Source: a virus
Strand: one strand, 5' to 3'
IMG/VR virus record: IMGVR_UViG_3300030294_000015
Coordinates: 30,153 to 94,152 of that record
DNA length: 64,000 nt
Part shown: in pieces, positions 17,785 to 27,185 of the stretch
Layout: every line of letters begins with the position of its first letter
Numbering within the stretch: position 1 is the stretch's first letter
Notes under the pieces: generated by a model
Told to the model about the DNA's origin: nothing
What the model saw: only the letters and a program-made list of their open reading frames with translations
Database searches by the model: none
Program-made: the position numbers and the translations under genes

Positions 17785-18570
17785 ATGTCATTAAACGACG
17801 CTGGAAATTATAATAATAATAAAGATAGGGATTATAGAGTGACTGTCTATAGTTCAAATACATTTAGTAATGTTGATAGTACAATAGAAAAATCAAAATT
17901 AACTTATACATTTTGGAAGGGTTTATTAAAAATATCTATAGCACCAATGATTCCAAGTAATGATGATTCAGTAAATTTTGATTATAAAAAAGAAAGTTCT
18001 ATTTATCTTTCACCAATGCTTGCTTCTATGGGTTATAAAAAATTTAAAGAATTTATGGAAAATCCAGATAAATTTGAATCTAGAAGTATTCCAACTAGAA
18101 GTGGTGCATTAATTAAATTATGTAAAGGAGAACAATATGGTATTAAAGGACATGTATTGGTTATTGAGAAAATAGGAGAAGATGGATCTATTATAGGAGG
18201 TCATTTATACGAATTTAATACAGATAAGTATTATGGTATAGATAATATAAATGAAGATGATTTTAGTTTTGATAAATCATATTATAAAGATCTTGAGATA
18301 GATTTCTTATTACTAACATTAAAATCATTTTATGAATATTCTGTTGGATCGTCTGCTTACTTTAATATGGATTATAATAGATTTGAACAATCTAGATTAA
18401 CAGGTAAATTGAATAAAATAGGAATTGCTCTCAATATAGAAGATAAGTCTGGGTATAATAAAGGATATGGTGGAAGTAAAAATAGTCCTTTTGAATCTAA
18501 TAAGAATAATAACTCTTCATCAAATAATGATGAATATTCTTATAATGATATAGAAGAACAACTTGAATAA
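17785..18570 (+). CDS. Possible ssDNA-binding protein, 261 residues
   Basis: It starts at ATG 17785 behind GAGGAGGAATAT. The beginning (YRVTVYSSNTFSN, then FWKGLLKISIAP) resembles a conserved protein of many large phages that has been suggested to bind single-stranded DNA. The tail is Asn/Ser-rich and ends with an acidic tip (DIEEQLE), as in SSB-type proteins that recruit partners. It lies upstream of chaperonin, intron gene and primase in a replication-like block. The call is tentative. Confidence 0.55.
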   Translation: MSLNDAGNYNNNKDRDYRVTVYSSNTFSNVDSTIEKSKLTYTFWKGLLKISIAPMIPSNDDSVNFDYKKESSIYLSPMLASMGYKKFKEFMENPDKFESRSIPTRSGALIKLCKGEQYGIKGHVLVIEKIGEDGSIIGGHLYEFNTDKYYGIDNINEDDFSFDKSYYKDLEIDFLLLTLKSFYEYSVGSSAYFNMDYNRFEQSRLTGKLNKIGIALNIEDKSGYNKGYGGSKNSPFESNKNNNSSSNNDEYSYNDIEEQLE

Positions 18571-18578
18571 ATTAATTT

Positions 18579-18610
18579 AAAAGGGAATTTATACTTCCCT
18601 TTTATTTTTT
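18579..18610 (+). terminator. Rho-independent terminator
   Basis: AAAAGGGAA pairs with TTCCCTTTT around TTTATAC, followed by ATTTTTT. It follows the gene ending at 18570. Confidence 0.9.
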
Positions 18611-18627
18611 CTTGTGAGGTGAAAATT

Positions 18628-19215
18628 TTGCAAAAAGTGTTATTTTCATTTAGTCTAATATTTGATATTGAATATGGTTTATATAAACATATTATGAATG
18701 AATATGATGAGAATTACTTTAAATTTAAATTTAAAGATGATATTTATTTAAAGAATATAATTATGTTTAGAGACAAACCAAATCCTTTATCAAAGATATG
18801 TACAAAATTGACTAAAGATAATATAGATGATATATATGAAGATATAATGAAAAATGAATATGATAAAGTATTAGAAAATGTTATAAGCACAGATTTGATA
18901 GATTACATATCAATTCTAAAAGGTACTAATAGATATGAACCTAATATATTATGTAAAAATAAACAAGAAGAACAAATATGTAAACAGAATGATCTTATAC
19001 CAATCTATAATATCGATAATGAATGGGAAATTTTTTCCAAAGAATTTTATTCATTATATTTTAGATATTTTGATGAAATCGATATAACAGAGATAGATGG
19101 AATGAATATATACTTTTCAAATACATTATATAATATAATAAACAAAAAACAGTTAATATCTATAAATAATATAATAAGATTTATAGATTTATATACAATT
19201 AAAAAACCAATTTAG
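18628..19215 (+). CDS. Hypothetical protein, about 195 residues
   Basis: I place the start at TTG 18628, six bases after GAGGTGA; a GTG at 18619 is inside that ribosome site. The helicase gene has the same layout. The protein is mixed alpha/beta and acidic, with no recognised motif. It is followed after 13 bases by the chaperonin gene and probably shares its transcript. Confidence 0.65.
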   Translation: MQKVLFSFSLIFDIEYGLYKHIMNEYDENYFKFKFKDDIYLKNIIMFRDKPNPLSKICTKLTKDNIDDIYEDIMKNEYDKVLENVISTDLIDYISILKGTNRYEPNILCKNKQEEQICKQNDLIPIYNIDNEWEIFSKEFYSLYFRYFDEIDITEIDGMNIYFSNTLYNIINKKQLISINNIIRFIDLYTIKKPI

Positions 19216-19228
19216 GAGGAATAATAAA

Positions 19229-21130
19229 ATGAAAATTGTAAAGAATAATGTTATTAATAAGGAAGCAACTAGATTATTTCAATCTGAAACTTTAAAAGGA
19301 TTAGCTGAGTCTATCTTAACATCTGCTGGACCTATGGGTTCATTGTCCAAGATAATACTTCACATGGCTCAAGATCCAAATAGCCCAAATAGAAATAGAC
19401 CTATAGTAAAGTATACAAAGGATGGACATAGTATACTAAGTTATATAACTCATTGTGATAATGGTTTATTATGTAATTCAGTAGCAAATGATACATATGA
19501 TGTAACCGCTTATGTAAAAAAGAAAACAGGTGATGGATCTACAGGAGCAGTTAATATGGCTTCTTTAATATTTGATAATCTTATAGAAATTGAAACAGAA
19601 ACAAAACTACCTCCTAGAGAAATTATGAAACAATTTGGACAAGCTGTAGACTTAATTTCAGAAAAGATTAAATCTTATGCTATACCTTTTACATCTGATG
19701 AAGCTTATAATATAGCTTATATATCTTCAAATGGTGATGAAGAAATAGCTTTAAATATTAAACAAATTTATGAAGAATTTGGTAATGATGTATTTATTGA
19801 TGTAGATATATCAACAGATGAAATTAGTAGAATGAAAATATTAGATGGTATGAGTATTAATACTGGATTTAATAGTCCTGCTTATATAAACAATCAACAA
19901 AAAGGAACTGCTAATATTCAAAAGCCTAGAATTTACTATTTTAGAAATACAATTGATACACCAGAACAAATTGAATTGTTAGCTTCTATTATAATGAATA
20001 ATATTCTAACACCATATCATACAAGACAACTACAAAATGTAAAGCCTACTGTTATTTTAGCACCACATTTAGCTAATGATACTTTGGTTGAATTAAATGA
20101 AGTAATTAAATTAATGAATATGTATAATAGTCCTGAATTAATTGCTAATAAACCACCATTACTTGTAGTTACAAATATCAATGCAGATGAAGCTACAGAT
20201 GATATTGCTCAATTATGTGGATGTCCTATAATAAGAAAGTATCAATCTACAGAACAAAGAGATAAAGATAGATCAGAAGGAAAAGCTCCTACATCAACAA
20301 CTATAACTGAAGAATGGTATGGAACTGCTGATGTAGTCGAATCTGATGCTGTATCAACTAAGTTTATAAATCCTAAATTAAAATTCTCTACAAAAGGAAA
20401 AGAAAGAAAAAGAATTTGTGAACAAAATAGAGAAAAATTTGTTTCAGAAGAAGATGATGATGAATCTGTGGATAGTTCAGAATTCAAAGCACTAGTATCT
20501 TCATTAGAAGCAATGTTAAAAAAAGAAAAGAATGAAAATGCTACAATAGATATAATTGGTAGATTAGAAAGAAGAATAAAGTCACTAAAATCTAAAGTTG
20601 TTATATACCAAGTTGGTGGTATAAGCGTAACTAAAAGAGATTCAGTACAAGATTTAGTTTGGGATTCTGTTAAGAATTGTAGATCTGCTGTTAAATCTGG
20701 TGTTGGTTATGGATGTAATATGGAAGGATATTTTGCATGTAGAGAACTTCTAGAAAGACCAACAGAATTAGATTTATCAGAAACAAATGTGAAGTTTATA
20801 GAAATGGTATTTGATTCTTATAGATCATATATTACTAAATTATATATGTTCTCATTTGGTATCGAACAAGAAGATGCAGAACAATTATTAGATACTAATT
20901 CTAGAGATAGTATTATAGACATAGCTAAAGGATATAATGAAGGGGATGTTGAGTACAGTGATTCTATTAAATCATCTATAGATACTGATGTAGTTGTATT
21001 AGAAGCTATTTCTAAAATAGTATCATTAATGATGACATCTGCACAAACTATAATTCCAGATCCAATGTTAGACTCATATACTTCAACTGCTGAAACAATA
21101 CTTAAAAATAGATTAGTTCAAAATGTATAA
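19229..21130 (+). CDS. GroEL-like phage chaperonin (Hsp60 family)
   Basis: The 633-residue product is a group I chaperonin-like ATPase expected to form a ring that folds phage proteins. Equatorial-domain hallmarks are visible: GPMG (about 34-37), YTKDG (62-66) and the ATP-binding GDGSTGA (101-107). In the second half, KSGVGYGCNMEG matches the GroEL EEGVVAGGG region, and SLMMTSAQTIIPDP matches the end of the equatorial domain. The apical region carries an insert rich in charged residues (about 385-430), making it longer than GroEL (548). No GroES partner is seen nearby. Phages phiEL and AR9 are known to encode such chaperonins that work without a co-chaperonin. Confidence 0.85.
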   Translation: MKIVKNNVINKEATRLFQSETLKGLAESILTSAGPMGSLSKIILHMAQDPNSPNRNRPIVKYTKDGHSILSYITHCDNGLLCNSVANDTYDVTAYVKKKTGDGSTGAVNMASLIFDNLIEIETETKLPPREIMKQFGQAVDLISEKIKSYAIPFTSDEAYNIAYISSNGDEEIALNIKQIYEEFGNDVFIDVDISTDEISRMKILDGMSINTGFNSPAYINNQQKGTANIQKPRIYYFRNTIDTPEQIELLASIIMNNILTPYHTRQLQNVKPTVILAPHLANDTLVELNEVIKLMNMYNSPELIANKPPLLVVTNINADEATDDIAQLCGCPIIRKYQSTEQRDKDRSEGKAPTSTTITEEWYGTADVVESDAVSTKFINPKLKFSTKGKERKRICEQNREKFVSEEDDDESVDSSEFKALVSSLEAMLKKEKNENATIDIIGRLERRIKSLKSKVVIYQVGGISVTKRDSVQDLVWDSVKNCRSAVKSGVGYGCNMEGYFACRELLERPTELDLSETNVKFIEMVFDSYRSYITKLYMFSFGIEQEDAEQLLDTNSRDSIIDIAKGYNEGDVEYSDSIKSSIDTDVVVLEAISKIVSLMMTSAQTIIPDPMLDSYTSTAETILKNRLVQNV

Positions 21131-21145
21131 TAACAAATAAAATAA

Positions 21146-21179
21146 TACCGATGGATTTAATTTCCATCGGTAATTTTTA
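21146..21179 (+). terminator. Rho-independent terminator
   Basis: TACCGATGGA pairs with TCCATCGGTA around TTTAATT, followed by ATTTTTAT, just after the chaperonin gene. Confidence 0.9.
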
Positions 21180-21194
21180 TAAGGAGTTGATATA

Positions 21195-21983
21195 ATGGAA
21201 ATGTCTTTTCCAGAATATATTGAAAATCCATCTGGTAATAAAAATGGTGTTTGGACACATAGAGCTATGTATAAAGATATGTATGGTCAAAAACTTACTA
21301 AGATAATAGTAAGAGAAACTGGTAAAGTAAACTACACTTTATATTATACTAAAGATACATATACAATACATTTTAAAATACCATCTGAAGTTGTGCCTAA
21401 ATTTTATTATGACACAGTAATTATGTTTTATATCAATGATCAATTTATTTCTAATAATAATAATATTAGAAAGTATAATGTAAAATTCTATTCTAATGAT
21501 CCAGCATTTGTATTTACATTTGCTTATTCCTTTTTAAAGAATGATATGTTTATAAAAGATTTAATTCCAAAAATGAGTAAAGAAGCAGTTAAGAAAGCTG
21601 CGGTAGAAACAAATCCTAAAAATGAAATTGGATATGTAAAATCTATTTACTTTGCTTATCTATTAATGGATAAATATAATCTATGGAGTAAGTCTACATT
21701 TACTATGTATGGTGAAAAATATGATAAATCTAAATTATTATCAAAGATAGAAAATGCTGATAAGAAAATAGATGATAGACAAAAACAAGCAGAAGATATT
21801 AGGAAACAAAATAAGATAGAAAAAGAGAAATCTAAAAATAAAAGGAAATCAAATCCTAATGATGTGAAAATTACTAACAATGTAAATACTTCGAGTAAGA
21901 TAATGTCTAGTATTAAAACTAAAACTGTGGGTACAATAAAGAATATAAGTAATAATAAAAACCCCAATTTTAAAAAGTTTTAG
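21195..21983 (+). CDS. Hypothetical protein with basic tail, 262 residues
   Basis: It starts at ATG 21195 behind AAGGAGTTGATATA. Residues 1-180 look like a globular domain rich in aromatic residues, and 190-262 form a very basic Lys/Asn tail with coiled character, a possible nucleic-acid-binding end. It precedes the intron-split gene and the primase. The family is not identified. Confidence 0.7.
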   Translation: MEMSFPEYIENPSGNKNGVWTHRAMYKDMYGQKLTKIIVRETGKVNYTLYYTKDTYTIHFKIPSEVVPKFYYDTVIMFYINDQFISNNNNIRKYNVKFYSNDPAFVFTFAYSFLKNDMFIKDLIPKMSKEAVKKAAVETNPKNEIGYVKSIYFAYLLMDKYNLWSKSTFTMYGEKYDKSKLLSKIENADKKIDDRQKQAEDIRKQNKIEKEKSKNKRKSNPNDVKITNNVNTSSKIMSSIKTKTVGTIKNISNNKNPNFKKF

Positions 21984-22020
21984 AATTATATATTATATAC
22001 TTGAAGGAGGAGATTAAATT

Positions 22021-22962
22021 ATGAAAAAATTTATGACAAGGGACGAAAACAAAAAAATCATCAGTGTTTCAGATTGGCAGGCAGAACCACAAGATTTATT
22101 AATTATGCAAATAAATGATTATATAATCGCACCTGTTTCAAAATATTTCAATGCGGATCAAAGTATGGATTATTTTTCAGTAAGATCTAAAAAAGCATAT
22201 AATAGACCTGAACTTAGAGCACTAATAGTACATAAATTGAATTACTTTGAAAAGTTCTATGATACTGATAAAGAGTTGTTAGCTGTATATGCTAATATAA
22301 AGTATCTTATAGATTGTGAGCCTAACTATACTAAAGAATCATTATTCTATGATCTAAAGAAGTACATAATTCATGGACCATCCTTATCATTAAAAATGGA
22401 CTATATGAATAAGGATAATTATAGACCAGCAAAAATTAAATTTAATGGAAGCGATAGGTTATTATACTATGATAATAGTCATATATATATAATGATGAGA
22501 ATATCATTAACTATGACAGCTATTATTCCATTACTAACTCATTTTGCCAATAAGAAAAAAGTACAATTGATAGAACCCTTTCTATTAGAAATTTATTCTT
22601 ACATTATTAGATCATATAGTGATTTTGTAGATTTATATTCTAAATATACAGGAACTTGTGCTACTATTATATCTAAGAATAAAAGATATAATAGTATATG
22701 GAATAATCAGGATATAAGATCTATAAATGAAACTACTCAAACAATAGCATCTGTAAATAATATCATAGTAAACATTATGCCAAAATATATATATAATGAC
22801 TCCGCAGTCACTTTGAACTTCGCATCTGTAGGTAATGTTATTAAGTATAAAATAACTGATGCTGGGTATGATTTTGCTTATTCTTCTCTCAGTTCATCAG
22901 ATAGGGATTTTGAAGAGATAAGCTCATTTGATAAGTATGAGGCATTGCTAAGTAAGTGTGAT
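22021..22962 (+). CDS. Intron-split conserved phage protein, exon 1
   Basis: Exon 1 begins at ATG 22021 behind GAAGGAGGAG and encodes 314 residues starting MKKFMTRDEN. Joined to exon 2 at 24554 it gives a protein of about 501 residues. The exon end is inferred from a P1 helix: exon GTGAT pairs with intron GTCAC (22970-22974), with the conserved U-G pair at the splice site after T22962. Beyond it the frame soon stops at 22992. The joined product resembles, from memory, a conserved unnamed protein of large phages found beside primase genes. Function is unknown. It is mainly helical with no membrane segment. Confidence 0.7.
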
Positions 22963-24553
22963 CGGTTTGGTCACTTCTCTATAGTAATATAGAGTCGAAT
23001 AACTCTCTATAAATTGCTGGGAAGCTCACAAAAGTTCATAAACCATAATAGAAATAAAAATGGTAACGAAAGCAGAAACAATATATGAACCTGACATATG
23101 CTGAAATAAAAGCCTATTATATAGGTGCTAAGTGTTATTGACAAGGAGTAATCAGCAGCAAATTAATATTATCATCTTAAAAAATACGAATAAGAAGGGA
23201 AAGATATTTATACAATTAAAATCATTTATGACACGAGATATACCTAATCCTAATCATACATTTCTAAAGAAAAACGGTTTACAACAATTCATGATAAGAG
23301 AACCATTTTTATTTGAAGAATGGGTACAAATATGTACATTCTTACCAGAAGTGAAAGAATATTATTGGATAAGTAATCATGGTAAAGTATTAAATAATAA
23401 ATCCATACCATTTGTACATATGAATATTAACTTGGATAACCGTGGATATGAACAAATTTCATTGTCTACAAATAATGGAGGTAAAACTTTTAAAGTACAT
23501 AGATTAGTAGGAATAGCATTTAATTATATAGATAATTATGAAGAATTGACAGTGAATCATTTAGATGCAAACAAACGTGATAACTATTCATATAATTTAC
23601 AATGGGCTACTAATTATGAAAATATGAGACATGCATGTGAACATGGTTTGTTTCCTGTTGGTGAAGATTCCTTTTTAAGTATATTATCTAATAATGATGT
23701 AGAAAATATATGTAAATATCTTCAAGAAGGATTACCATTTGAAACTATTATAGAAAATGTTCCAAACATGAATAATCTTAGATACCCAATATCTTCAATA
23801 TGGTCTATTTATAGTAGATGGGCATGGAAACATATTTCTAAAAAATATGAGTTTAGTATCTATAAAGGTAATAGATTTAAATTTAATAATAATGAAATTA
23901 TTAAAATATGTGAATATTTGGAACAAAATCTAGATTATAAAGAAATAATAAAAGGATTAGGATATGATATAACTAATATGTCTAAAGAAACTTTAAAGGA
24001 ATATAATCATTCTATTAGTACTATAAGATTAAAACAAACCTATACTGAAATATCTAAAGATTACAATTTTCATACTGAAAGAAGTTATCAAAAATTTAAT
24101 ACAGATGAAATACATGAAATTTGTTTTTATTTACAAAGCGGTTTAGATTATGAAAAAATACTAAAAAGAATGAATGTTGTTCCTAATAATGAAACAGAAC
24201 TGTATAATTATAAATGTGTAATATCAAGAATAAAAAGCAGAAGATGTTTTCAAAATATATCAAACAATTATGAATTTTAAGATGATAATTAATTTGTTCA
24301 ACGACTATCGAAAGCTATATACTAAGACGATATTCTTAGTTGAAAATAAGGTATTAGAGATAATACACGAAGCAAGTAGAGTAGAGCCAAGTGGTAAGGT
24401 TTCTCGTAATAAGAGATATAATACCTTTTAAATCGAAACAAGAGAGCTGCCTATATATTCGTTATAGGTAGATGATATAGTCTACTATCTTACTTAACAG
24501 TAAGGAAGTTTATAATAAAACTGTACTATCTAACGAATAGTATGAATACTAGG
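22963..24553 (+). ncRNA. Group I intron with an HNH endonuclease gene inside
   Basis: The four classical group I core elements are present in order: P (AATTGCTGGG, 23013-23022), Q (AATCAGCAGC, 23149-23158), R (GTTCAACGACTA, 24296-24307) and S (GATGATATAGTCT, about 24471-24483). P1 is GTGAT with GTCAC. P10 can form between GAAGCC at the 3' exon and GGTTT at 22964-22968, which places the last intron base at G24553 and keeps the frame. The endonuclease gene lies between Q and R. The RNA is expected to self-splice using guanosine. Confidence 0.8.
23228..24280 (+). CDS. Intron-encoded HNH homing endonuclease with NUMOD4 domain
   Basis: The protein probably cuts intronless copies of the host gene to spread the intron. 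It has a NUMOD4-like part (FEEWVQIC, then YYWISNHGKVLN), an HNH core (KVHRLVGIAFN, then LTVNHLDANKRDNYSYNLQW) and a C-terminal half of three helical repeats, each of the type ICKYLQEGL to YEF, likely for DNA recognition. The start is uncertain: ATG 23228 is the first ATG, but the frame is open upstream to 23132, overlapping the intron core. FMTR (23225-23236) and FMIR (23288-23299) precede the domain. There is no clear ribosome site other than AAGAAGGGAAAG at about 23191. Confidence 0.8.
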   Translation: MTRDIPNPNHTFLKKNGLQQFMIREPFLFEEWVQICTFLPEVKEYYWISNHGKVLNNKSIPFVHMNINLDNRGYEQISLSTNNGGKTFKVHRLVGIAFNYIDNYEELTVNHLDANKRDNYSYNLQWATNYENMRHACEHGLFPVGEDSFLSILSNNDVENICKYLQEGLPFETIIENVPNMNNLRYPISSIWSIYSRWAWKHISKKYEFSIYKGNRFKFNNNEIIKICEYLEQNLDYKEIIKGLGYDITNMSKETLKEYNHSISTIRLKQTYTEISKDYNFHTERSYQKFNTDEIHEICFYLQSGLDYEKILKRMNVVPNNETELYNYKCVISRIKSRRCFQNISNNYEF

Positions 24554-25117
24554 GAAGCCTTAGTTCTCCAGAATAATGTAAATGGAGAACAAGCAATGCA
24601 ATTAATAAGAATGTCATTTGGACCTTTTGATAATAATGAAATAGAATTTTATAGAAGAAGATTAAATGTTGATAACTCTGGAGTTATTCATACATTCCAG
24701 AAAGACTTAATATTTAATATCTTTTATAAGTATTTCGGTGATACTATGTCTGTTAATACTATAAATGAAACAGATTATATTATTTTATTATTAGCTGCAA
24801 AGAAAATATCAGAACAATCTAAATGTAGATATCTTCCATATGTATTTAGTGGCAGAATTACTCGATATGTAAGGAAAACAAAATTAAATAAAAAAGAAAA
24901 AGATAAAATGATTACTTCTCCTGATTATAGATTGATTCAACAAATGTATAGAACATCAAAAGTTTTAGACCAAATGGAATCTTATGCCGCTACTATTTTA
25001 TATAGTGATTTTGAAATGATTGATTATAAGAATCCTCAAAATGATGGTGTAATGTTACCAAAGTTTCCTGAATTAGTTGTACATGAAATACAGAAGTATG
25101 TGTTATGGATTTCCTAA
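24554..25117 (+). CDS. Intron-split conserved phage protein, exon 2
   Basis: Exon 2 gives 187 residues starting EALVLQNNVNGEQ and ending at TAA 25115-25117. The nearby ATG at 24542 is within the predicted intron and has no ribosome site, so exon 2 is translated only after splicing to 22021-22962. The spliced junction reads LLSKCD then EALVLQ, which keeps one open frame of about 501 residues. The stop overlaps the start region of the primase gene. Confidence 0.7.
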   Translation, partial: EALVLQNNVNGEQAMQLIRMSFGPFDNNEIEFYRRRLNVDNSGVIHTFQKDLIFNIFYKYFGDTMSVNTINETDYIILLLAAKKISEQSKCRYLPYVFSGRITRYVRKTKLNKKEKDKMITSPDYRLIQQMYRTSKVLDQMESYAATILYSDFEMIDYKNPQNDGVMLPKFPELVVHEIQKYVLWIS

Positions 25118-25118
25118 T

Positions 25119-26162
25119 ATGAATAATGAAACTATTAATAGAATAAATAATAGATTATTAGAAATCCCAGGTGCTAAGTTGGTACAAGGAAATCGATGGA
25201 TTATTATTAGATGTATGTATTGTGGTGATTCATTAAATAGTACTCATGCACATTTCGGTATTCATTTACCAGTGAATGAAGATGATTTATATTACTTTAA
25301 TTGCTTTAAATGTCATACTACTGGAAGATTGACAACAGATACATTAATGACATTCGGTATTTTTGATGTGGATATTATAAGTGGATTATCTAATTGGAAT
25401 AAAAGAGTATTATCTAGACCTGAAAATAGAATATTTAAAGATCAAATATATATGGTGAAAAATTCACATATAAATCAATCTAAATTAACTGATGCTAAAT
25501 TGAATTATATAAATAATAGATTAGGAATTAATATGACTTATAAAGATATACTAGATAAAAAGATAATTCTTAATATAAATGATTTATTAGATGAAAATCA
25601 TATTACTAAACTTACTAGAGACCCTAATGTAGTAAAACAACTAGATGGTGGGTTTCTAGGTTTCTTATCTCAAGATAATGCTTTTATTAATATGAGAAGA
25701 TTAGTTAATGAAGAAAAAGTAATGGAACCTCTAAGAAAGAGATATGTAAATTATAATCTATTTGGTAAATTTGATAATACTCAAAAATATTATACTATTC
25801 CTACTACAATTAGATTAGATAATCCTAAAAAGATAAAATTAAAAATAGCAGAAGGACCTTTTGATATTTTATCTATATTTTATAATTTATCTAACCAAGA
25901 TACTGATAATTGTATTTACTCATCTATAACTGGTTCTGGATATATTAACATATTAGAATTCTTTCTTATTAAGAAAAGATTAATAAATATGGAAGTAGAT
26001 ATCTACATGGATAGTGATATAAAAGAAAGAGTATTATATGCTATAAAGCAATTATTAGACTACTTTGGTGTACCTTTACGGCTTCATCGTAATATTTATC
26101 CAGGAGAAAAAGACTTCGGTGTCAAACATTCAAAAATACAGGATCAGATATTGAATATCTAG
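25119..26162 (+). CDS. DNA primase (zinc ribbon plus TOPRIM)
   Basis: The protein makes RNA primers for lagging-strand synthesis. Zinc ligands are visible as C-x2-C at residues 32-35 and 62-65. The TOPRIM part shows KIAEGPFD (catalytic Glu, about residue 244) and DIYMDSD, the DxD metal site. Its 347 residues fit phage DnaG-like primases. I chose ATG 25119, one base after the stop of the upstream exon; longer versions from TTG 25077 or ATG 25098 overlap that gene. Translation is probably coupled, because no strong ribosome site is seen. Confidence 0.85.
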   Translation: MNNETINRINNRLLEIPGAKLVQGNRWIIIRCMYCGDSLNSTHAHFGIHLPVNEDDLYYFNCFKCHTTGRLTTDTLMTFGIFDVDIISGLSNWNKRVLSRPENRIFKDQIYMVKNSHINQSKLTDAKLNYINNRLGINMTYKDILDKKIILNINDLLDENHITKLTRDPNVVKQLDGGFLGFLSQDNAFINMRRLVNEEKVMEPLRKRYVNYNLFGKFDNTQKYYTIPTTIRLDNPKKIKLKIAEGPFDILSIFYNLSNQDTDNCIYSSITGSGYINILEFFLIKKRLINMEVDIYMDSDIKERVLYAIKQLLDYFGVPLRLHRNIYPGEKDFGVKHSKIQDQILNI

Positions 26163-26194
26163 AAGGATAGGTCAAATCCTATCCTTTATTTTAT
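26163..26194 (+). terminator. Rho-independent terminator
   Basis: AAGGATAGG pairs with CCTATCCTT around TCAAAT, followed by TATTTTAT, directly after the primase stop. Confidence 0.85.
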
Positions 26195-26212
26195 AGAAAG
26201 AAGGAATTTAAT

Positions 26213-26557
26213 ATGATATACATAATAAATGATGAAGAACAAGAAAAAGTTAAGAAAGCTTTAGCTGATAATTCTATTGAATTTAAAAACTTTGATACTC
26301 CGTTAGATGCTTTTGTATATGAAGAATCTATATATAGAACAAATGAATATGAAAAAGAAAATAATGTTAAATTTACTGAAGAATGTAGAGATACAATGGA
26401 AGGAACAATAGAAGGATTTTTGTCTACAAATAATTTTTTAGATAATGATCACTTATGTGATTTAGTTGAAGAAGCTATTGATAATGCAATGGATTATTGT
26501 AAAAAAGAAAATCTAAAAGTATTTATGACTAGAGAAGAAGAAACAAAGGAGGATTAA
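26213..26557 (+). CDS. Small acidic protein ending in an FMTR motif, 114 residues
   Basis: It starts at ATG 26213 behind AGAAAGAAGG. The protein is acidic with predicted helices. Near the C-terminus it carries VFMTREEE (FMTR at 26522-26533), the same tetrapeptide found at the N-termini of two other genes and in both homing endonucleases here. Function is unknown. The next gene starts two bases after its stop. Confidence 0.7.
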   Translation: MIYIINDEEQEKVKKALADNSIEFKNFDTPLDAFVYEESIYRTNEYEKENNVKFTEECRDTMEGTIEGFLSTNNFLDNDHLCDLVEEAIDNAMDYCKKENLKVFMTREEETKED

Positions 26558-26559
26558 TA

Positions 26560-27066
26560 ATGCTGAATAATGAAACTATAGACTGTTTTGGACACTGGTG
26601 TTTTGAAGATATGGTTTGTATGACATGTAATGAAGAAAGTAAGTGTCAAACTACAAAACGAAATAAAGAAATAGAATATAAAAAATCTATTAAAGATGAA
26701 AGATGTCATAAATGTATGGATTTAGTAAAATGTCACCAACAAATAAAAAATTGTTTCGGTAATCTTAAACAAGATTGTATTACATATAAATGTAAATGTA
26801 GATACGAGTGTGATAAAAATTCATATAAAGAACTAAAGGTAAAATGTGTAAAATCAATTACTATGAGAGTAGAAACAATTGATAGATTTGAATTTGAAAA
26901 AGATAAAGAATATACATTGTATTGTACAGACAGCGGATTATTATCAACAGAAAAATCTTCTTATGGTGTTGTATTAGGTAGAAAAGATCACTATAGACTA
27001 GGAGATATATTTGATAGATATTTTATTATTATTCCGATTTATAAGGATTTAAAGTTAGTAGAATAA
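26560..27066 (+). CDS. Cysteine-rich protein, 168 residues
   Basis: It starts at ATG 26560 behind AAAGGAGG inside the previous gene. The first 100 residues contain many Cys (for example CMTC, CHKC, CKCRYEC), suggesting several zinc-binding knuckles. The last 70 residues form a separate beta-rich part (YTLYCTDSG to YFIIIPIY). No named family is recognised. Confidence 0.7.
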   Translation: MLNNETIDCFGHWCFEDMVCMTCNEESKCQTTKRNKEIEYKKSIKDERCHKCMDLVKCHQQIKNCFGNLKQDCITYKCKCRYECDKNSYKELKVKCVKSITMRVETIDRFEFEKDKEYTLYCTDSGLLSTEKSSYGVVLGRKDHYRLGDIFDRYFIIIPIYKDLKLVE

Positions 27067-27069
27067 TTA

Positions 27070-27096
27070 TAAGAGGGATTATCCCTCTTATAATTT
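27070..27096 (+). terminator. Rho-independent terminator
   Basis: TAAGAGGGAT pairs with ATCCCTCTTA with almost no loop, followed by TAATTT. It ends the primase-downstream pair of genes. Confidence 0.75.
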
Positions 27097-27113
27097 ATCA
27101 GTAAATATTTGAT

Positions 27114-27134
27114 TGTATAATTGTGTATTATAAT
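27114..27134 (+). promoter_or_regulatory. Recurrent promoter-like element
   Basis: TGTATAAT, TGTGT and ATTATAAT follow one another and are followed by AAGAATATAG. The upstream TTATCAGTAAATATT matches the spacer type seen at the other copies. It lies after a terminator and before the gene at 27186. Confidence 0.65.
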
Positions 27135-27185
27135 AAGAATATAGTATTATGTCATCAAATAAAATAAATAGAGAGGAAATAAATT

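Noticed and set aside
21656-21967. Minus-strand hydrophobic frame
   Set aside because: It lies opposite the Lys-rich tail of the gene at 21195; apparent membrane segments come from complementing Lys codons.
24542-24553. An independent gene starting at ATG 24542
   Set aside because: There is no ribosome site, and the ATG falls inside the predicted 3' end of the group I intron.
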